Source: Rhizobium sp. L43 (GTDB taxonomy: Bacteria; Pseudomonadota; Alphaproteobacteria; Rhizobiales; Rhizobiaceae). From it: 64,000 nucleotides of DNA. A program made the translations under genes and the position numbers. This document shows, one piece after another, positions 55,892-64,000 of the stretch (position 1 is the first letter of the stretch; each line of letters starts with the position of its first letter). The stretch spans positions 310,001 to 374,000 of the forward strand of contig NZ_NWSQ01000002.1 in assembly GCF_002531725.1 (NCBI RefSeq). Direction: 5' to 3'. The notes beneath the pieces were generated by a model. It made no database searches. It was given only the letters and a program-made list of their open reading frames with translations, and was not told where the DNA came from.

Positions 55892-57022
55892 ATGGCAAAA
55901 GCGGACTTTTACGAAACTCTGGGTGTAGCCAAGTCGGCGGACGAGAAAGAGCTGAAAAGCGCCTTCCGCAAACTGGCAATGAAATACCATCCGGACAAGA
56001 ACCCGGATGACAAGGACGCCGAACGCAAGTTCAAGGAAATCAACGAAGCCTACGAGATGCTCAAGGACCCGCAGAAGCGGGCGGCCTATGATCGCTACGG
56101 CCATGCGGCCTTCGAGCATGGCGGCATGGGCGGCGGCGGTGGCGGCGGATTTGCCGGCGGCGGTTTCTCCGACATCTTCGAGGATATTTTCGGCGAGATG
56201 ATGGGTGGCGGACGCGCGCGCCAGCGCTCGTCGGGCGGCCGCGAGCGCGGCGCCGATCTTCGCTACAATATGGAAATTACGCTGGAAGAATCTTTCTCCG
56301 GCAAGACGGCGCAGATCCGCGTTCCGACATCGATTACCTGCGACGTCTGTTCGGGTTCCGGCGCCAAGCCTGGCACACAGCCGAAGAACTGCGGCACCTG
56401 CCAGGGAACGGGGCGCGTGCGCGCGGCGCAGGGCTTCTTCTCGATCGAGCGGACCTGCCCGACCTGCCACGGCCGCGGCCAGATCATTCCCGATCCCTGC
56501 CCGAAGTGCCACGGCCAGGGCCGGGTGACGGAAGAGCGTTCGCTGTCGGTCAATATTCCCGCCGGCATCGAGGATGGTACGCGCATCCGCCTGCAGGGCG
56601 AAGGCGAAGCCGGCGCCCGTGGCGGACCGGCGGGCGACCTCTATATCTTCCTGTCGGTCAAACCGCATGAATTCTACCAGCGCGACGGAGCCGATCTCTA
56701 TTGCGCCGTGCCGATCTCGATGACGACGGCCGCTCTCGGCGGAACCTTCGACGTGGCGACGCTCGACGGCACCAAGTCGCGCGTCAGCGTGCCCGAGGGC
56801 ACGCAGGCCGGCAAACAGTTCCGCCTGAAGAGCAAGGGCATGCCGGTGCTGCGTTCGGCGCAGACGGGCGACCTCTACATCCAGATCCAGATCGAGACTC
56901 CGCAAAAGCTCACCAAGCGCCAGCGCGAGCTGCTGCAGGAATTCGAGCAGCTTTCCTCCAAGGAGAACAATCCCGAATCGACGGGCTTCTTTGCCCGCAT
57001 GAAGGAATTCTTCGAAGGCTGA
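55892..57022 (+). CDS. dnaJ: Co-chaperone DnaJ (Hsp40)
   Basis: 376-residue type I J-protein. The J domain has the HPD motif (YHPDKNPDD) at about 33, followed by a Gly-rich region ([15 protein letters not shown]). The four zinc-finger repeats are [24 protein letters not shown] and CPKCHGQG, and the C-terminal substrate-binding domains follow. It stimulates DnaK ATPase. A strong terminator follows the stop. Confidence 0.98.
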   Translation: MAKADFYETLGVAKSADEKELKSAFRKLAMKYHPDKNPDDKDAERKFKEINEAYEMLKDPQKRAAYDRYGHAAFEHGGMGGGGGGGFAGGGFSDIFEDIFGEMMGGGRARQRSSGGRERGADLRYNMEITLEESFSGKTAQIRVPTSITCDVCSGSGAKPGTQPKNCGTCQGTGRVRAAQGFFSIERTCPTCHGRGQIIPDPCPKCHGQGRVTEERSLSVNIPAGIEDGTRIRLQGEGEAGARGGPAGDLYIFLSVKPHEFYQRDGADLYCAVPISMTTAALGGTFDVATLDGTKSRVSVPEGTQAGKQFRLKSKGMPVLRSAQTGDLYIQIQIETPQKLTKRQRELLQEFEQLSSKENNPESTGFFARMKEFFEG

Positions 57023-57043
57023 TGCGATCGATCGATCCATCTC

Positions 57044-57078
57044 AAAAGCCGGGGACGGAAACGTCTCCGGCTTTTTTG
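57044..57078 (+). terminator. Rho-independent terminator of the dnaKJ operon
   Basis: A 14-bp stem with one G-U pair (57044-57057/57062-57075), a GAAA loop and a following TTTGCTTT. It lies 22 bp after the dnaJ stop. Confidence 0.85.
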
Positions 57079-57282
57079 CTTTGCCGTGTTCTCCTGGCGC
57101 TTTTGCAATTGCCCCAATTTGCGACATTCGCCGTTCGCGCCGGGCAAATTGTCCCGGATCGGCACGGTGACGGGGCGGAACATGTCTTGCGTTAACGCAG
57201 CCATATGATGCCGCTTGCAAGTTTTCCAAATGAATTCAGTCTCTGCCGTCAGTCGGGAACAACAAAACCAAGGGTATCTGCC

Positions 57283-57483
57283 ATGGCGCCAGCCTTTTCC
57301 TCTCAGTCCGAAGATGTCGACGTTCTCGCCGGCGCCCTCTACACATGGTGCGCCGAGCGCAACATCAAGCTTCGCAGCCAGCAGGGCCTTTCCATCGCCA
57401 GCATCGCGATCGACCTCTATCATGCCGGCCACCAGACGCAGGACGATCTGCTGATGGCGCTGCACGAATGCGAGATTCATTAA
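57283..57483 (+). CDS. Small hypothetical protein
   Basis: 66-residue acidic protein, MAPAFSSQSEDVDVLAGALY at the start, then CAERNIKLRSQQGLSIA and a helical end (DDLLMALHECEIH). It looks like a conserved alphaproteobacterial small protein without an assigned function. ATG 57283 has AAGGG about 10 bp upstream. The longer frame from 57205 is less likely. Confidence 0.6.
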   Translation: MAPAFSSQSEDVDVLAGALYTWCAERNIKLRSQQGLSIASIAIDLYHAGHQTQDDLLMALHECEIH

Positions 57484-57545
57484 AGCGCGTCGCGATCTTT
57501 CAGATTCGCTCCTTGCGCTTAACTCTTTGTTTTAACGGATGCGTC
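57484..57545 (+). repeat. Rhizobial intergenic repeat (suspected)
   Basis: The sequence from AGCGCGTCGCGATC through TTTCAGATTCGCT, GCGCTT and AACTCTTTGTTTTAACG is, from memory, one of the most repeated intergenic motifs in Rhizobium and Agrobacterium genomes. AGCGCGTCGCGA and TTCGC...GCGCTT form an imperfect hairpin. Only one copy is in this window, so repetition cannot be shown here. Confidence 0.45.
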
Positions 57546-57639
57546 CGGTCTTGTCTTGATGTCCCCCAATTGCCGCACGGCCGCAGGTGTCCGGATATCA
57601 CCCGGACCCAGCTCATGCTCTGCGTAAGGCGCGGTGGAA

Positions 57640-57999
57640 TCAGGCGGCGGTTTCGGCCGTTTCGCCAACCATGAGGGTGAGGATGGTCTTGACCGCTTCC
57701 TTGCCCGCTGTTGAGCTCAGTCTGTCGTAGCTCAGGGCAAGCGCATAGGCATCGGCGCTGAGTTCGACCCGGCTGCCGAATTGCGATACGCCCTCGAAAA
57801 GCGCAGAGATCTCGACATCGAGAAAAACCGCGATCTGATGCAGCTTGCTGGCGGAAACGCGGTTCGCGCCTTTTTCGTATTTCTGGATCTGCTGGAAAGT
57901 CAGTCCGAGTGCTTCGCCAAGCTCGAGCTGCGAAACACGGCGAAGGGCGCGAAACTGTCTTACGTTGCGACCGACGATAATATCAACCGGATCTGGCAC
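57640..57999 (-). CDS. XRE-family transcriptional regulator
   Basis: 119-residue regulator with a lambda-repressor-type helix-turn-helix at about 10-65 (VSQLELGEALGLTFQQIQKY, then GANRVSASKL). A C-terminal helical extension of about 45 residues follows. It belongs to the small rhizobial group of SinR-like regulators. GTG start at 57999 with GAGAG upstream. A short palindrome lies 20 bp upstream and may be an autoregulatory site. Confidence 0.88.
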   Translation of the reverse strand: MPDPVDIIVGRNVRQFRALRRVSQLELGEALGLTFQQIQKYEKGANRVSASKLHQIAVFLDVEISALFEGVSQFGSRVELSADAYALALSYDRLSSTAGKEAVKTILTLMVGETAETAA

Positions 58000-58419
58000 T
58001 TCATCGCTCTCTAATACCTAAACAGTTCGTTTACCATATCGTTTTCATCGGATAACTCAACCCTGCAGTTGCAAAATTCAACCGACTTTTTTTGGGCCTT
58101 ACGTTACGTCAGCGACCTCAGGGGAATGCGGCAAAAGCCCGAATATCCGGCGCTTGGAGATGTTGATCGTGACCGCCGACGATCTCGGCCCAGCGCTGTC
58201 GGGCCATCCGCTCACAGGTTGTATTTTTAGCCGATTGGAGCGTGGCTAGGCCGCCCTTTACATCGAGAGGGTGTCGGACGCCAGGACCTCGGTCACAGGA
58301 TCCGCTGGAAATACCACCCCGGTCCGACACAGGAACACGATCCCCGGCAGTCAAGCTGCCAGCCTTGCTATCAACGCCGCTTAGGCTTAGCAGTCACGCA
58401 TCACGATTCCGGACATTCG
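58000..58419. other. Intergenic region between the XRE gene and recF
   Basis: 420 bp without a supported gene. It contains TAAAC/GTTTA (58019-58023/58029-58033), a possible operator of the XRE regulator, and should hold the divergent promoters of the XRE gene and recF. A 7-T run at 58086-58093 is not preceded by a stable hairpin. No RNA gene is recognised. Confidence 0.4.
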
Positions 58420-59544
58420 ATGCCGCACAAGGTTTCTCTTTCCCGTCTGAAGCTGACAGACTTCCGTAACTATGCGTCGGCGGCCCTTGCCCTTGACGGC
58501 CGGCACGCCGTGCTGACGGGAGACAACGGTGCCGGCAAGACCAATCTCATGGAGGCCGTCTCGCTGCTTTCGCCCGGCCGCGGCCTGCGCCGCGCCGCCT
58601 ATGGCGACATTACCCGGGTCGGCGCATCAGGCGGTTTTTCGATCTTCGCCGCCCTCGACGGCATGGAAGGCGACGTCGAGATCGGCACCGGCATCGAAAG
58701 GGGCGAGGAAACCACCGCCCGCAGGCTGCGGATCAACGGTACAACAGCCAAAACCGCGGACGAACTGACCGAGCATCTGCGTCTTCTCTGGCTGACGCCG
58801 GCGATGGACGGCCTGTTTACCGGCGCCTCCTCCGACCGGCGCCGCTTTCTCGACCGTCTGGTGCTGTCGCTCGATCCCGCCCACGGCCGCCGCGCCAGCG
58901 ATTTCGAGCGCGCCATGCGCAGCCGCAACAAATTGCTGGATGAAGGCCGCTTCGACCCCTCCTGGCTGGCCGGCATTGAGGAACAGATGGCAAGCCTCGG
59001 CATCGCCATGGCGCTCGCCCGGCAGGAAATGCTCGGCCTGCTGAGCCGGCTGATCGAGGAGACCCGCGAGAACTCGCCCTTCCCTTCGGCATCGCTGCAG
59101 CTCTCGGGCTTCATGGACGGTCAATTTTCGCGCCCCTCGGTCGACCTCGAGGATGATTACGCGGCGATGCTGGCGGAGAGCCGCTACCGCGATGCCGGCG
59201 CAGGGCGTACGCTCGAAGGGCCGCACCGGGCCGACCTCATCGTGCACCACCGCGAAAAGGCGATGGAGGCGGAGCGCTGCTCCACCGGCGAGCAGAAAGC
59301 CCTGCTTGTCGGCCTGGTGCTTGCGCATGCGCGCCTCGTCGGCAACCTCACCGGCCACGCGCCGATCCTGTTGCTCGACGAGATCGCGGCCCACCTCGAC
59401 GAGGGACGTCGGGCCGCGCTGTTCGACCTCATCGATGGGCTCGGCGGCCAGGCCTTCATGACCGGGACGGATCGCGTCATGTTTTCGGCGCTGGGTGACA
59501 GGGCGCAGTTCTTTACAGTTGCCGACGGAAGAGTGTTTGAATGA
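58420..59544 (+). CDS. recF: DNA replication/repair protein RecF
   Basis: 374-residue SMC-like ATPase that loads RecA at gaps. Walker A TGDNGAGKTNLMEAV is near residue 30, with LLSPGRGLR after it. The signature region STGEQKALLVGLVLAHARL is near 290, and Walker B ILLLDEIAAHLDEGRR is near 320. Its stop overlaps the next start (ATGA). It is not next to dnaA/dnaN here, as usual in rhizobia. Confidence 0.96.
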   Translation: MPHKVSLSRLKLTDFRNYASAALALDGRHAVLTGDNGAGKTNLMEAVSLLSPGRGLRRAAYGDITRVGASGGFSIFAALDGMEGDVEIGTGIERGEETTARRLRINGTTAKTADELTEHLRLLWLTPAMDGLFTGASSDRRRFLDRLVLSLDPAHGRRASDFERAMRSRNKLLDEGRFDPSWLAGIEEQMASLGIAMALARQEMLGLLSRLIEETRENSPFPSASLQLSGFMDGQFSRPSVDLEDDYAAMLAESRYRDAGAGRTLEGPHRADLIVHHREKAMEAERCSTGEQKALLVGLVLAHARLVGNLTGHAPILLLDEIAAHLDEGRRAALFDLIDGLGGQAFMTGTDRVMFSALGDRAQFFTVADGRVFE

Positions 59545-60365
59545 CGGAAGCGGCTTTTCCCGGCCTCCAGCGCCATGATAACGTCGGCGCCATGGAACCG
59601 CTCAGCCCCGACGAAATCGCCCGCTATCACCGCCACATCCTGCTTCCCGAGATCGGTGGCGCCGGTCAGCAGAGGTTGAAAGCCGCCCGGGCGTTGGTGA
59701 TCGGCGCCGGCGGCCTCGGTGCGCCGGTTCTGCAATATCTGGCCGCAGCCGGGATCGGCACGCTCGGTATCGTCGATGACGACCGGGTGTCGCTGTCGAA
59801 CCTGCAGCGCCAGGTGATCCATGATTCCGGTACGATCGGCGAATTGAAAACCGAGAGTGCCGCCCTCGCCATCGCCCGGCTCAATCCGCATGTCCGGCTG
59901 ATGCGCTTCGAGGAACGCTTTTCCCCGGAGACCGCCCGCCGGCAATTGTCCGGCTTCGATCTCCTGATCGACGGCTCCGACAATTTCGTCACGCGGTACG
60001 CTGCCGCCGATGCGGCGGAGGAAGCACGCATTCCGCTCGTCAGCGGCGCCGTCGGGCGCTTCGATGGCTCGCTGACGGTTCTCAAACCCTATGAGAGCGC
60101 CGAGGACGGAACACCCAACCCAAGATATCGCGACCTGTTTCCGGAAGCGCCGCCCGCGGGGCTCATTCCCGCCTGCGCCGAGGCCGGCATCATCGGCGCG
60201 CTCACCGGCGTCATCGGTACGATGATGGCGATGGAGGCGATCAAACTCGTTACCGGCACCGGCGAACCGCTGATCGGACGGCTGCTGCTCTACGACGCGC
60301 TTGCGGCCCGCTTCGACACGGTCCGCTACAAAAGGCGCCGCACGCGGGAGGGGCAGACCGGATGA
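59541..60365 (+). CDS. moeB: Molybdopterin-synthase adenylyltransferase (MoeB/ThiF family)
   Basis: 274-residue E1-like enzyme that adenylates the C-terminal Gly-Gly of MoaD (or ThiS). It shows RYHRHILLPEIGGAGQQRL, the nucleotide motif VIGAGGLGAPVLQYLAAAG and DGSDNFVTRY. The first of the usual zinc Cys-x-x-Cys pairs is replaced (PRYRDLFPE), which is common in alphaproteobacterial members. A start at ATG 59592 (MEPLSPDE) would also fit. It overlaps recF and the GNAT gene by 4 bp each, forming a compact three-gene unit. Confidence 0.9.
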   Translation: MTEAAFPGLQRHDNVGAMEPLSPDEIARYHRHILLPEIGGAGQQRLKAARALVIGAGGLGAPVLQYLAAAGIGTLGIVDDDRVSLSNLQRQVIHDSGTIGELKTESAALAIARLNPHVRLMRFEERFSPETARRQLSGFDLLIDGSDNFVTRYAAADAAEEARIPLVSGAVGRFDGSLTVLKPYESAEDGTPNPRYRDLFPEAPPAGLIPACAEAGIIGALTGVIGTMMAMEAIKLVTGTGEPLIGRLLLYDALAARFDTVRYKRRRTREGQTG

Positions 60366-60850
60366 CGATCCTCCGCCTCGACCAGAGCTTCACGCGCTGG
60401 GACGAACTGCTCGCACTGATCCTCGCCGCCTTCGCCTCGATGGATGGCAGGATCGACCCGCCATCCTCGGCGCTCAAGCTGACGGCGGTATCACTGGCGG
60501 AAAAGGCCGAGGCCGAGATCGGCCATGTCGTCATCGACGGCGAAAAGCTGATCGGCTGCCTGTTTCTGCGGCCGGAGGCCGATTGTCTCTATGTCGGCAA
60601 GCTCGCCGTTCTGCCGGAGGTGCAGGGCAAGGGTCTCGGCAAGCGGCTGCTGGCGACCGCGGAGGAAACGGCCGCAGCGCTCGGCCTTCCCGCTTTACGG
60701 CTGGAAACGCGCATCGAACTCACCGATAATCACGCCGTGTTTGCCGCCTGGGGATTTTCCAGAACCGCCGAAAAGGCACATCCCGGCTTTGCCAGGACGA
60801 CCTTCGTCGAGATGCGCAAGGTCCTTGCACCGCCGGTCCGCACCGCCTGA
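60362..60850 (+). CDS. GNAT-family N-acetyltransferase
   Basis: 162-residue acetyltransferase. The acetyl-CoA loop VLPEVQGKGLGKRLLATAEE lies near residue 85, after YVGKLAV, and NHAVFAAWGFSR near 125 is the usual motif B. The substrate is unknown. ATG overlaps the moeB stop (ATGA). Confidence 0.9.
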   Translation: MTILRLDQSFTRWDELLALILAAFASMDGRIDPPSSALKLTAVSLAEKAEAEIGHVVIDGEKLIGCLFLRPEADCLYVGKLAVLPEVQGKGLGKRLLATAEETAAALGLPALRLETRIELTDNHAVFAAWGFSRTAEKAHPGFARTTFVEMRKVLAPPVRTA

Positions 60851-60865
60851 ATCAGCGCACAGCCT

Positions 60866-61867
60866 TCAACGGCCCGGCAGCACCCGATTCGGCGGCCTGT
60901 GGCCGTCGATGAAGGTGCGGATATTGATGATCACCTTGTCGCCCATGTCGATGCGGCCTTCGATCGTCGCCGAACTCATATGCGGCAGCAGCACGACCTT
61001 GCCCTCATTGGCAAGCTTGACGAGCTTCGGGTTGACGGCGGGCTCGTTTTCGAAAACGTCTAGCCCGGCACCGGCAATCCGGCCCTCCCTCAGAGACTTG
61101 ATCAGCGCAGCTTCATCGACCACGTCCCCGCGCGCGGTGTTGACGAGATAGGCCGTCGGCTGCAGCAGCGCCAGACGACGCGCCGAGATCAGGTGGAAAG
61201 TCGCCGGCGTCGACGGGCAATTGACTGAAACGATGTCGACGCGGGCGAGCATCTGGTCGAGGCTTTCCCAATAGGTCGCCTCCAGCTCGTCCTCGACGGC
61301 CGGATTGACGCGCTTGCGGTTGTGGTAGTGGATCGACAGGCCGAACGCCTTGGCGCGGCGGGCGACCGCCGTGCCGATGCGGCCCATGCCGACGATGCCG
61401 ATGCGCTTGCCATGAATGCGCCGGCCGAGCATCCAGGTGGGAGACCAGCCGGCCCATTCGCCCGGCTTGTCGGTCAGCACCCGCGCACCTTCGCCAAGCC
61501 TTCTCGGAACCGCGAGAATGAGAGCCATCGTCATGTCGGCGGTGTCCTCGGTCAGCACGTTCGGCGTGTTGGTGACGGTGATTCCCTTGCGCGCCGCCGC
61601 CTCGACATCGATGTGGTCCGTACCGTTGGAGAAGCTCGCAATCAGCTTCATCTGCGGCCCCGCCTGGTCGATCAGCGCCGCGTCGATACGATCGGTGACG
61701 GTCGGCACCAGCACCTCGGCGGTCCTGACGGCGGCGACAAGCTCGGGAACCGAACGCGGCGCGTCGTCGATGTTCAGCTCGGCGTCGAAGAGTTCCCGCA
61801 TGCGGGTTTCGACGGCATCCGGCAATTTGCGGGTGATGTAGACCTTCGGTTTTTTCTTCGCTGTCAT
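60866..61867 (-). CDS. D-2-hydroxyacid dehydrogenase (glyoxylate reductase type)
   Basis: 333-residue NAD(P)-dependent enzyme. NTPNVLTEDTADMTMAL near residue 100, GIVGMGRIGTAVARRAKAFG near 158, NTARGDVVDE near 245 and the active-site HMSSAT near 297 are the family motifs. It is closest in pattern to GyaR/GhrB-like glyoxylate or hydroxypyruvate reductases. Unlike the GhrA-type reductase at 11882, it has the full TP-N-V-L-T-E region. Convergent with the GNAT gene. Confidence 0.92.
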   Translation of the reverse strand: MTAKKKPKVYITRKLPDAVETRMRELFDAELNIDDAPRSVPELVAAVRTAEVLVPTVTDRIDAALIDQAGPQMKLIASFSNGTDHIDVEAAARKGITVTNTPNVLTEDTADMTMALILAVPRRLGEGARVLTDKPGEWAGWSPTWMLGRRIHGKRIGIVGMGRIGTAVARRAKAFGLSIHYHNRKRVNPAVEDELEATYWESLDQMLARVDIVSVNCPSTPATFHLISARRLALLQPTAYLVNTARGDVVDEAALIKSLREGRIAGAGLDVFENEPAVNPKLVKLANEGKVVLLPHMSSATIEGRIDMGDKVIINIRTFIDGHRPPNRVLPGR

Positions 61868-62054
61868 GGCTGGCTGTGGTGCCTTGTTCAGAGGTCTTTA
61901 ACCAAGAAAGGGGATAACTTTTCCATTCCGGGCATTTTCTACCAGACCCGCACGCGAAGACAAACAAAACTCGTGGTGCAGCCGGGGAATGTCAATGCCC
62001 GGACAGCGAGCAGGCTGGGTCTCGCCCGCGAATTCGAGCAAACGGAAGTTTTCC

Positions 62055-62594
62055 ATGCGCAGCAAAGTCCTGAAGTCCTGCCTCGCCGTCGCGATCGCTC
62101 TGACCACATCCCTGGCCACCCTGGAACTTGCCCATGCGCAGGCGGCCAAGGGACCGAGCGGACTGCCTTTGCCGCGTTTCGTCACGCTGAAATCCAAACG
62201 CGTCAACCTGCGCATCGGCCCGGGAACGGATTACGCGGTTTCATGGATGTACCTGAAATCCGGCCTGCCGGTGGAGATCATCCAGGAATACGACAATTGG
62301 CGCCGCATCCGCGATGCCGACGGCACCGAAGGCTGGGTCAACCAGTCGCTGCTGTCAGGCCAGCGCGCGGCGATCGCCGCTCCGTGGATGAAGACCAAGG
62401 GCAAGGGTATCTTCGTCAATCTGCGCCGCGAGGCGCAGCCCTCCGCCTCGATCGTCGCCAAGCTGGAACCCGGCGTGATGGTGACGATCGGCGAATGCAA
62501 CGGCGACTGGTGCCGCGCCGAAACCGACGGCGCCTCGGGCTGGGTGGCGCAGTCGGAAATCTGGGGCGCCTATCCCGGCGAAGCCTTCAAATAA
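62055..62594 (+). CDS. Secreted protein with tandem SH3 domains
   Basis: 179-residue exported protein. Its signal peptide (LAVAIALTTSLATLELAHAQ) is followed by two bacterial SH3 (SH3_4-type) domains: the first with KRVNLRIGPGTDYAVSWMYL and GTEGWVNQSLL, the second with GIFVNLRREAQPSASIVAKL and GASGWVAQSEIW. A peptidoglycan-binding role is likely. ATG 62055 has GGAAG 6 bp upstream. The 3' end overlaps the convergent kinase gene by 8 bp. Confidence 0.9.
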   Translation: MRSKVLKSCLAVAIALTTSLATLELAHAQAAKGPSGLPLPRFVTLKSKRVNLRIGPGTDYAVSWMYLKSGLPVEIIQEYDNWRRIRDADGTEGWVNQSLLSGQRAAIAAPWMKTKGKGIFVNLRREAQPSASIVAKLEPGVMVTIGECNGDWCRAETDGASGWVAQSEIWGAYPGEAFK

Positions 62595-63579
62595 GCCCGG
62601 CCTGTTTGGCGGCCTCGGAAAGCGAGGTCATCGGGCGCGGGCCGATCTGCTGGATGACGATGCCGGCGGCGAGGCAACCGAGCTTGCCGCAATCCTCGAG
62701 AGACCGTCCCTGCGTGTAGCCATAGAGGAAGCCGGAGGCGAAGAGATCGCCGGCCCCCGTCGTATCGACGACCTCCCTAATCTTGATCGCATCGACGTAA
62801 TAACGCTCGCGGCCCTTCAGAATGACGGCGCCGTTCTCGCTCATGGTCACGGCGGCGATCTTGCAATCGGTGGCGATCCTGTTCAGCGCCTCCTCGAAAT
62901 CGTCGGTTTCGTAGAGCGACAGTGCTTCCTGGCGATTGGCGAAGACGATATCGACCTTGCCGGAGCGCATCAGATCGAGGAATTCGCCGCGATAGCGGCC
63001 GACGCAGAAGCTGTCGGACAGCGTCATCGACATTTCGCGGCCGTTTTCATGGGCGATGCGGGCACACTCGAGGATCGCTTCCTTGGCGCGCGGCGGATCC
63101 CAGAGATAACCTTCGAAATAGGTGACCTTGGCGTCGGCCACGACGTCGGTCTCGACATCCTCGGGACCGAGCTCGACGCAGGCGCCGAGATAGGTGTTCA
63201 TCGAACGCTCGCCATCCTCGGTGACGAAGATCATCGAGCGCGCCGTCGGCGGGAAGGTGCCCTTGGGCCGGGTCTGGTAGTGAACGCCCTGGGCACGGAT
63301 ATCGTGCGTGAAGATGTCGCCGAGCTGATCTGCGGCGACATTGCCGAAATAGGCAGCTTTGCCGCCGAGGTTGGCCACACCAGCCGCCGTGTTGCCGGCG
63401 CTGCCGCCGGAGGCTTCGAGCGCCGGCCCCATGCGCGAATACAAGAGTTCGGCGCGCTCGGCATCGATGAGGTTCATCGCTGCCTTGGTGATCTGGTTGT
63501 CAATGAGGAACTGGTCGTCGCAACGGGCAATGATATCCACGATTGCGTTGCCGACTGTCAGAACATCGAATCTTGTCAT
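62587..63579 (-). CDS. PfkB-family carbohydrate/nucleoside kinase
   Basis: 330-residue ribokinase-family kinase, often annotated adenosine kinase in rhizobia. It begins MTRFDVLTVGNAIVDIIA, has GGSAGNTAAGVANLGG near residue 55 (PfkB signature 1 region) and the catalytic DTTGAGDLFASGFLYGY (signature 2 with the Asp base) near 285. Start ATG 63579; the 56-codon extension to 63747 lacks family homology. No good Shine-Dalgarno is seen before the ATG. Confidence 0.9.
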   Translation of the reverse strand: MTRFDVLTVGNAIVDIIARCDDQFLIDNQITKAAMNLIDAERAELLYSRMGPALEASGGSAGNTAAGVANLGGKAAYFGNVAADQLGDIFTHDIRAQGVHYQTRPKGTFPPTARSMIFVTEDGERSMNTYLGACVELGPEDVETDVVADAKVTYFEGYLWDPPRAKEAILECARIAHENGREMSMTLSDSFCVGRYRGEFLDLMRSGKVDIVFANRQEALSLYETDDFEEALNRIATDCKIAAVTMSENGAVILKGRERYYVDAIKIREVVDTTGAGDLFASGFLYGYTQGRSLEDCGKLGCLAAGIVIQQIGPRPMTSLSEAAKQAGLI

Positions 63580-63866
63580 GAAAAGGGAGGTCCCGGATTT
63601 GTGATAGCCGGGGTTCGGTCTTAGCGAAATTTCCGCGGTTTGGAAGGATAAATGGGACGGCGCTTCCATTTCTTCGCAAAAGTGCCGCCTATTCGTCATG
63701 TCCCTGTCATTTTCGAAATCTAGAAATAGTCGCAAGAAGACCGGCATGAGCAGCTTTCAGTTGCAGTCGGGCATACGAGGGATGACCCTTCCATCTTTCC
63801 GGCGCGATGCTGACCACGGATGAACTGGCAGCTTCGCGATCCGGATATCCGGCAGGGCCGGAGCGG

Positions 63867-63898
63867 AAAAGCGGGCTATGCCCGCTTTTTTTGTTTTC
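63867..63898 (+). terminator. Orphan Rho-independent terminator
   Basis: Perfect 10-bp stem AAAAGCGGGC (63867-63876)/GCCCGCTTTT (63880-63889), a TAT loop and a following TTTTGTTTT on the plus strand. No plus-strand CDS ends upstream, so it may end a small RNA encoded in 63580-63866. That stretch shows a CCGGATATCCGG palindrome at 63841-63852 and no gene. Rhizobial suhB/mmgR-type RNAs end in similar hairpins, but I cannot confirm identity. Confidence 0.55.
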
Positions 63899-64000
63899 GG
63901 ATGGCGCTGCTGCCGAAGCGGCCGGCGACTGCTTTTTACGGAACTATGGGGCAAATGCCGCCAACCGATAACGATGCGGCGTTGGCAGCTTTGCGCCAGA
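63899..64000. other. Right edge of the window
   Basis: Last 102 bp after the orphan terminator. No start codon with a supporting RBS or recognisable coding sequence is visible before the window ends. Confidence 0.3.

Noticed and set aside
63757..63954. 65-codon minus-strand frame upstream of the PfkB kinase
   Set aside because: It crosses a strong terminator hairpin, has no RBS and no recognisable motif.

Overview
The window looks like a piece of chromosome from a Rhizobium species of the R. leguminosarum / R. etli group. The DNA is G+C-rich with strong third-position G/C. The gene complement is typical of that genus: a yejABEF peptide importer, a full C-P lyase cluster with a hexapeptide acetyltransferase and a DUF1045 protein, a soluble FtsK, polA next to a marR gene, and dnaK-dnaJ. 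Intergenic palindromic repeats of rhizobial type are also present. The identification rests on recognising these proteins and repeats, not on a search.

Layout. 1-2806 (minus): a nucleoside-type ABC importer (permease cut by the window edge, double ATPase, BMP-family binding protein). 3141-3458: a small membrane protein. 3687-3776: tRNA-Ser(GGA). 3777-9652: an accessory pocket. It holds a DUF1778/GNAT toxin-antitoxin pair with a palindromic operator, a fragment of a DUF736 gene, a large archaeo-eukaryotic-primase/SF2-helicase fusion protein of the TOTE conflict-system type, a second possible DUF736 tail, a multi-pass membrane protein, a KTSC protein and a short orphan. 9634-11500: pncB and a one-TM protein. 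11597-11882: a palindrome-packed element with 31-bp terminal inverted repeats. 11882-18703 (minus): yejA-yejB-yejE-yejF and a GhrA-like reductase. 18980-25000 (plus): mepA, mgsA, glk, an ABC exporter, dapB and gpmA.

25054-38010 is the phosphonate region. A PhnF repressor is divergent from phnGHIJKL and a hexapeptide acetyltransferase, followed by phnCDEE, a DUF1045 protein, phnM and phnN. Candidate Pho boxes lie before phnG and phnC, and a PhnF-type palindrome lies before phnG. PhnCDE import phosphonate. PhnG-L with PhnM make and cleave the ribosyl-triphosphate phosphonate. PhnN raises ribose-1,5-bisphosphate to PRPP.

38030-64000 is mostly housekeeping: GrpB-like, ftsK, polA, an alpha-r7-like sRNA, marR, an MHYT-GGDEF-EAL protein, an M20 dipeptidase, an SH3-domain secreted protein, a second sRNA candidate on the minus strand, a class A PBP, dnaK-dnaJ, an XRE regulator, recF-moeB-GNAT, a 2-hydroxyacid dehydrogenase, another SH3 protein and a PfkB kinase.

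The most unusual content is the primase-helicase pocket beside tRNA-Ser, the TIR-bounded palindromic element, and the minus-strand RNA candidate at 50261-50386 with three C/U-rich hairpin loops.
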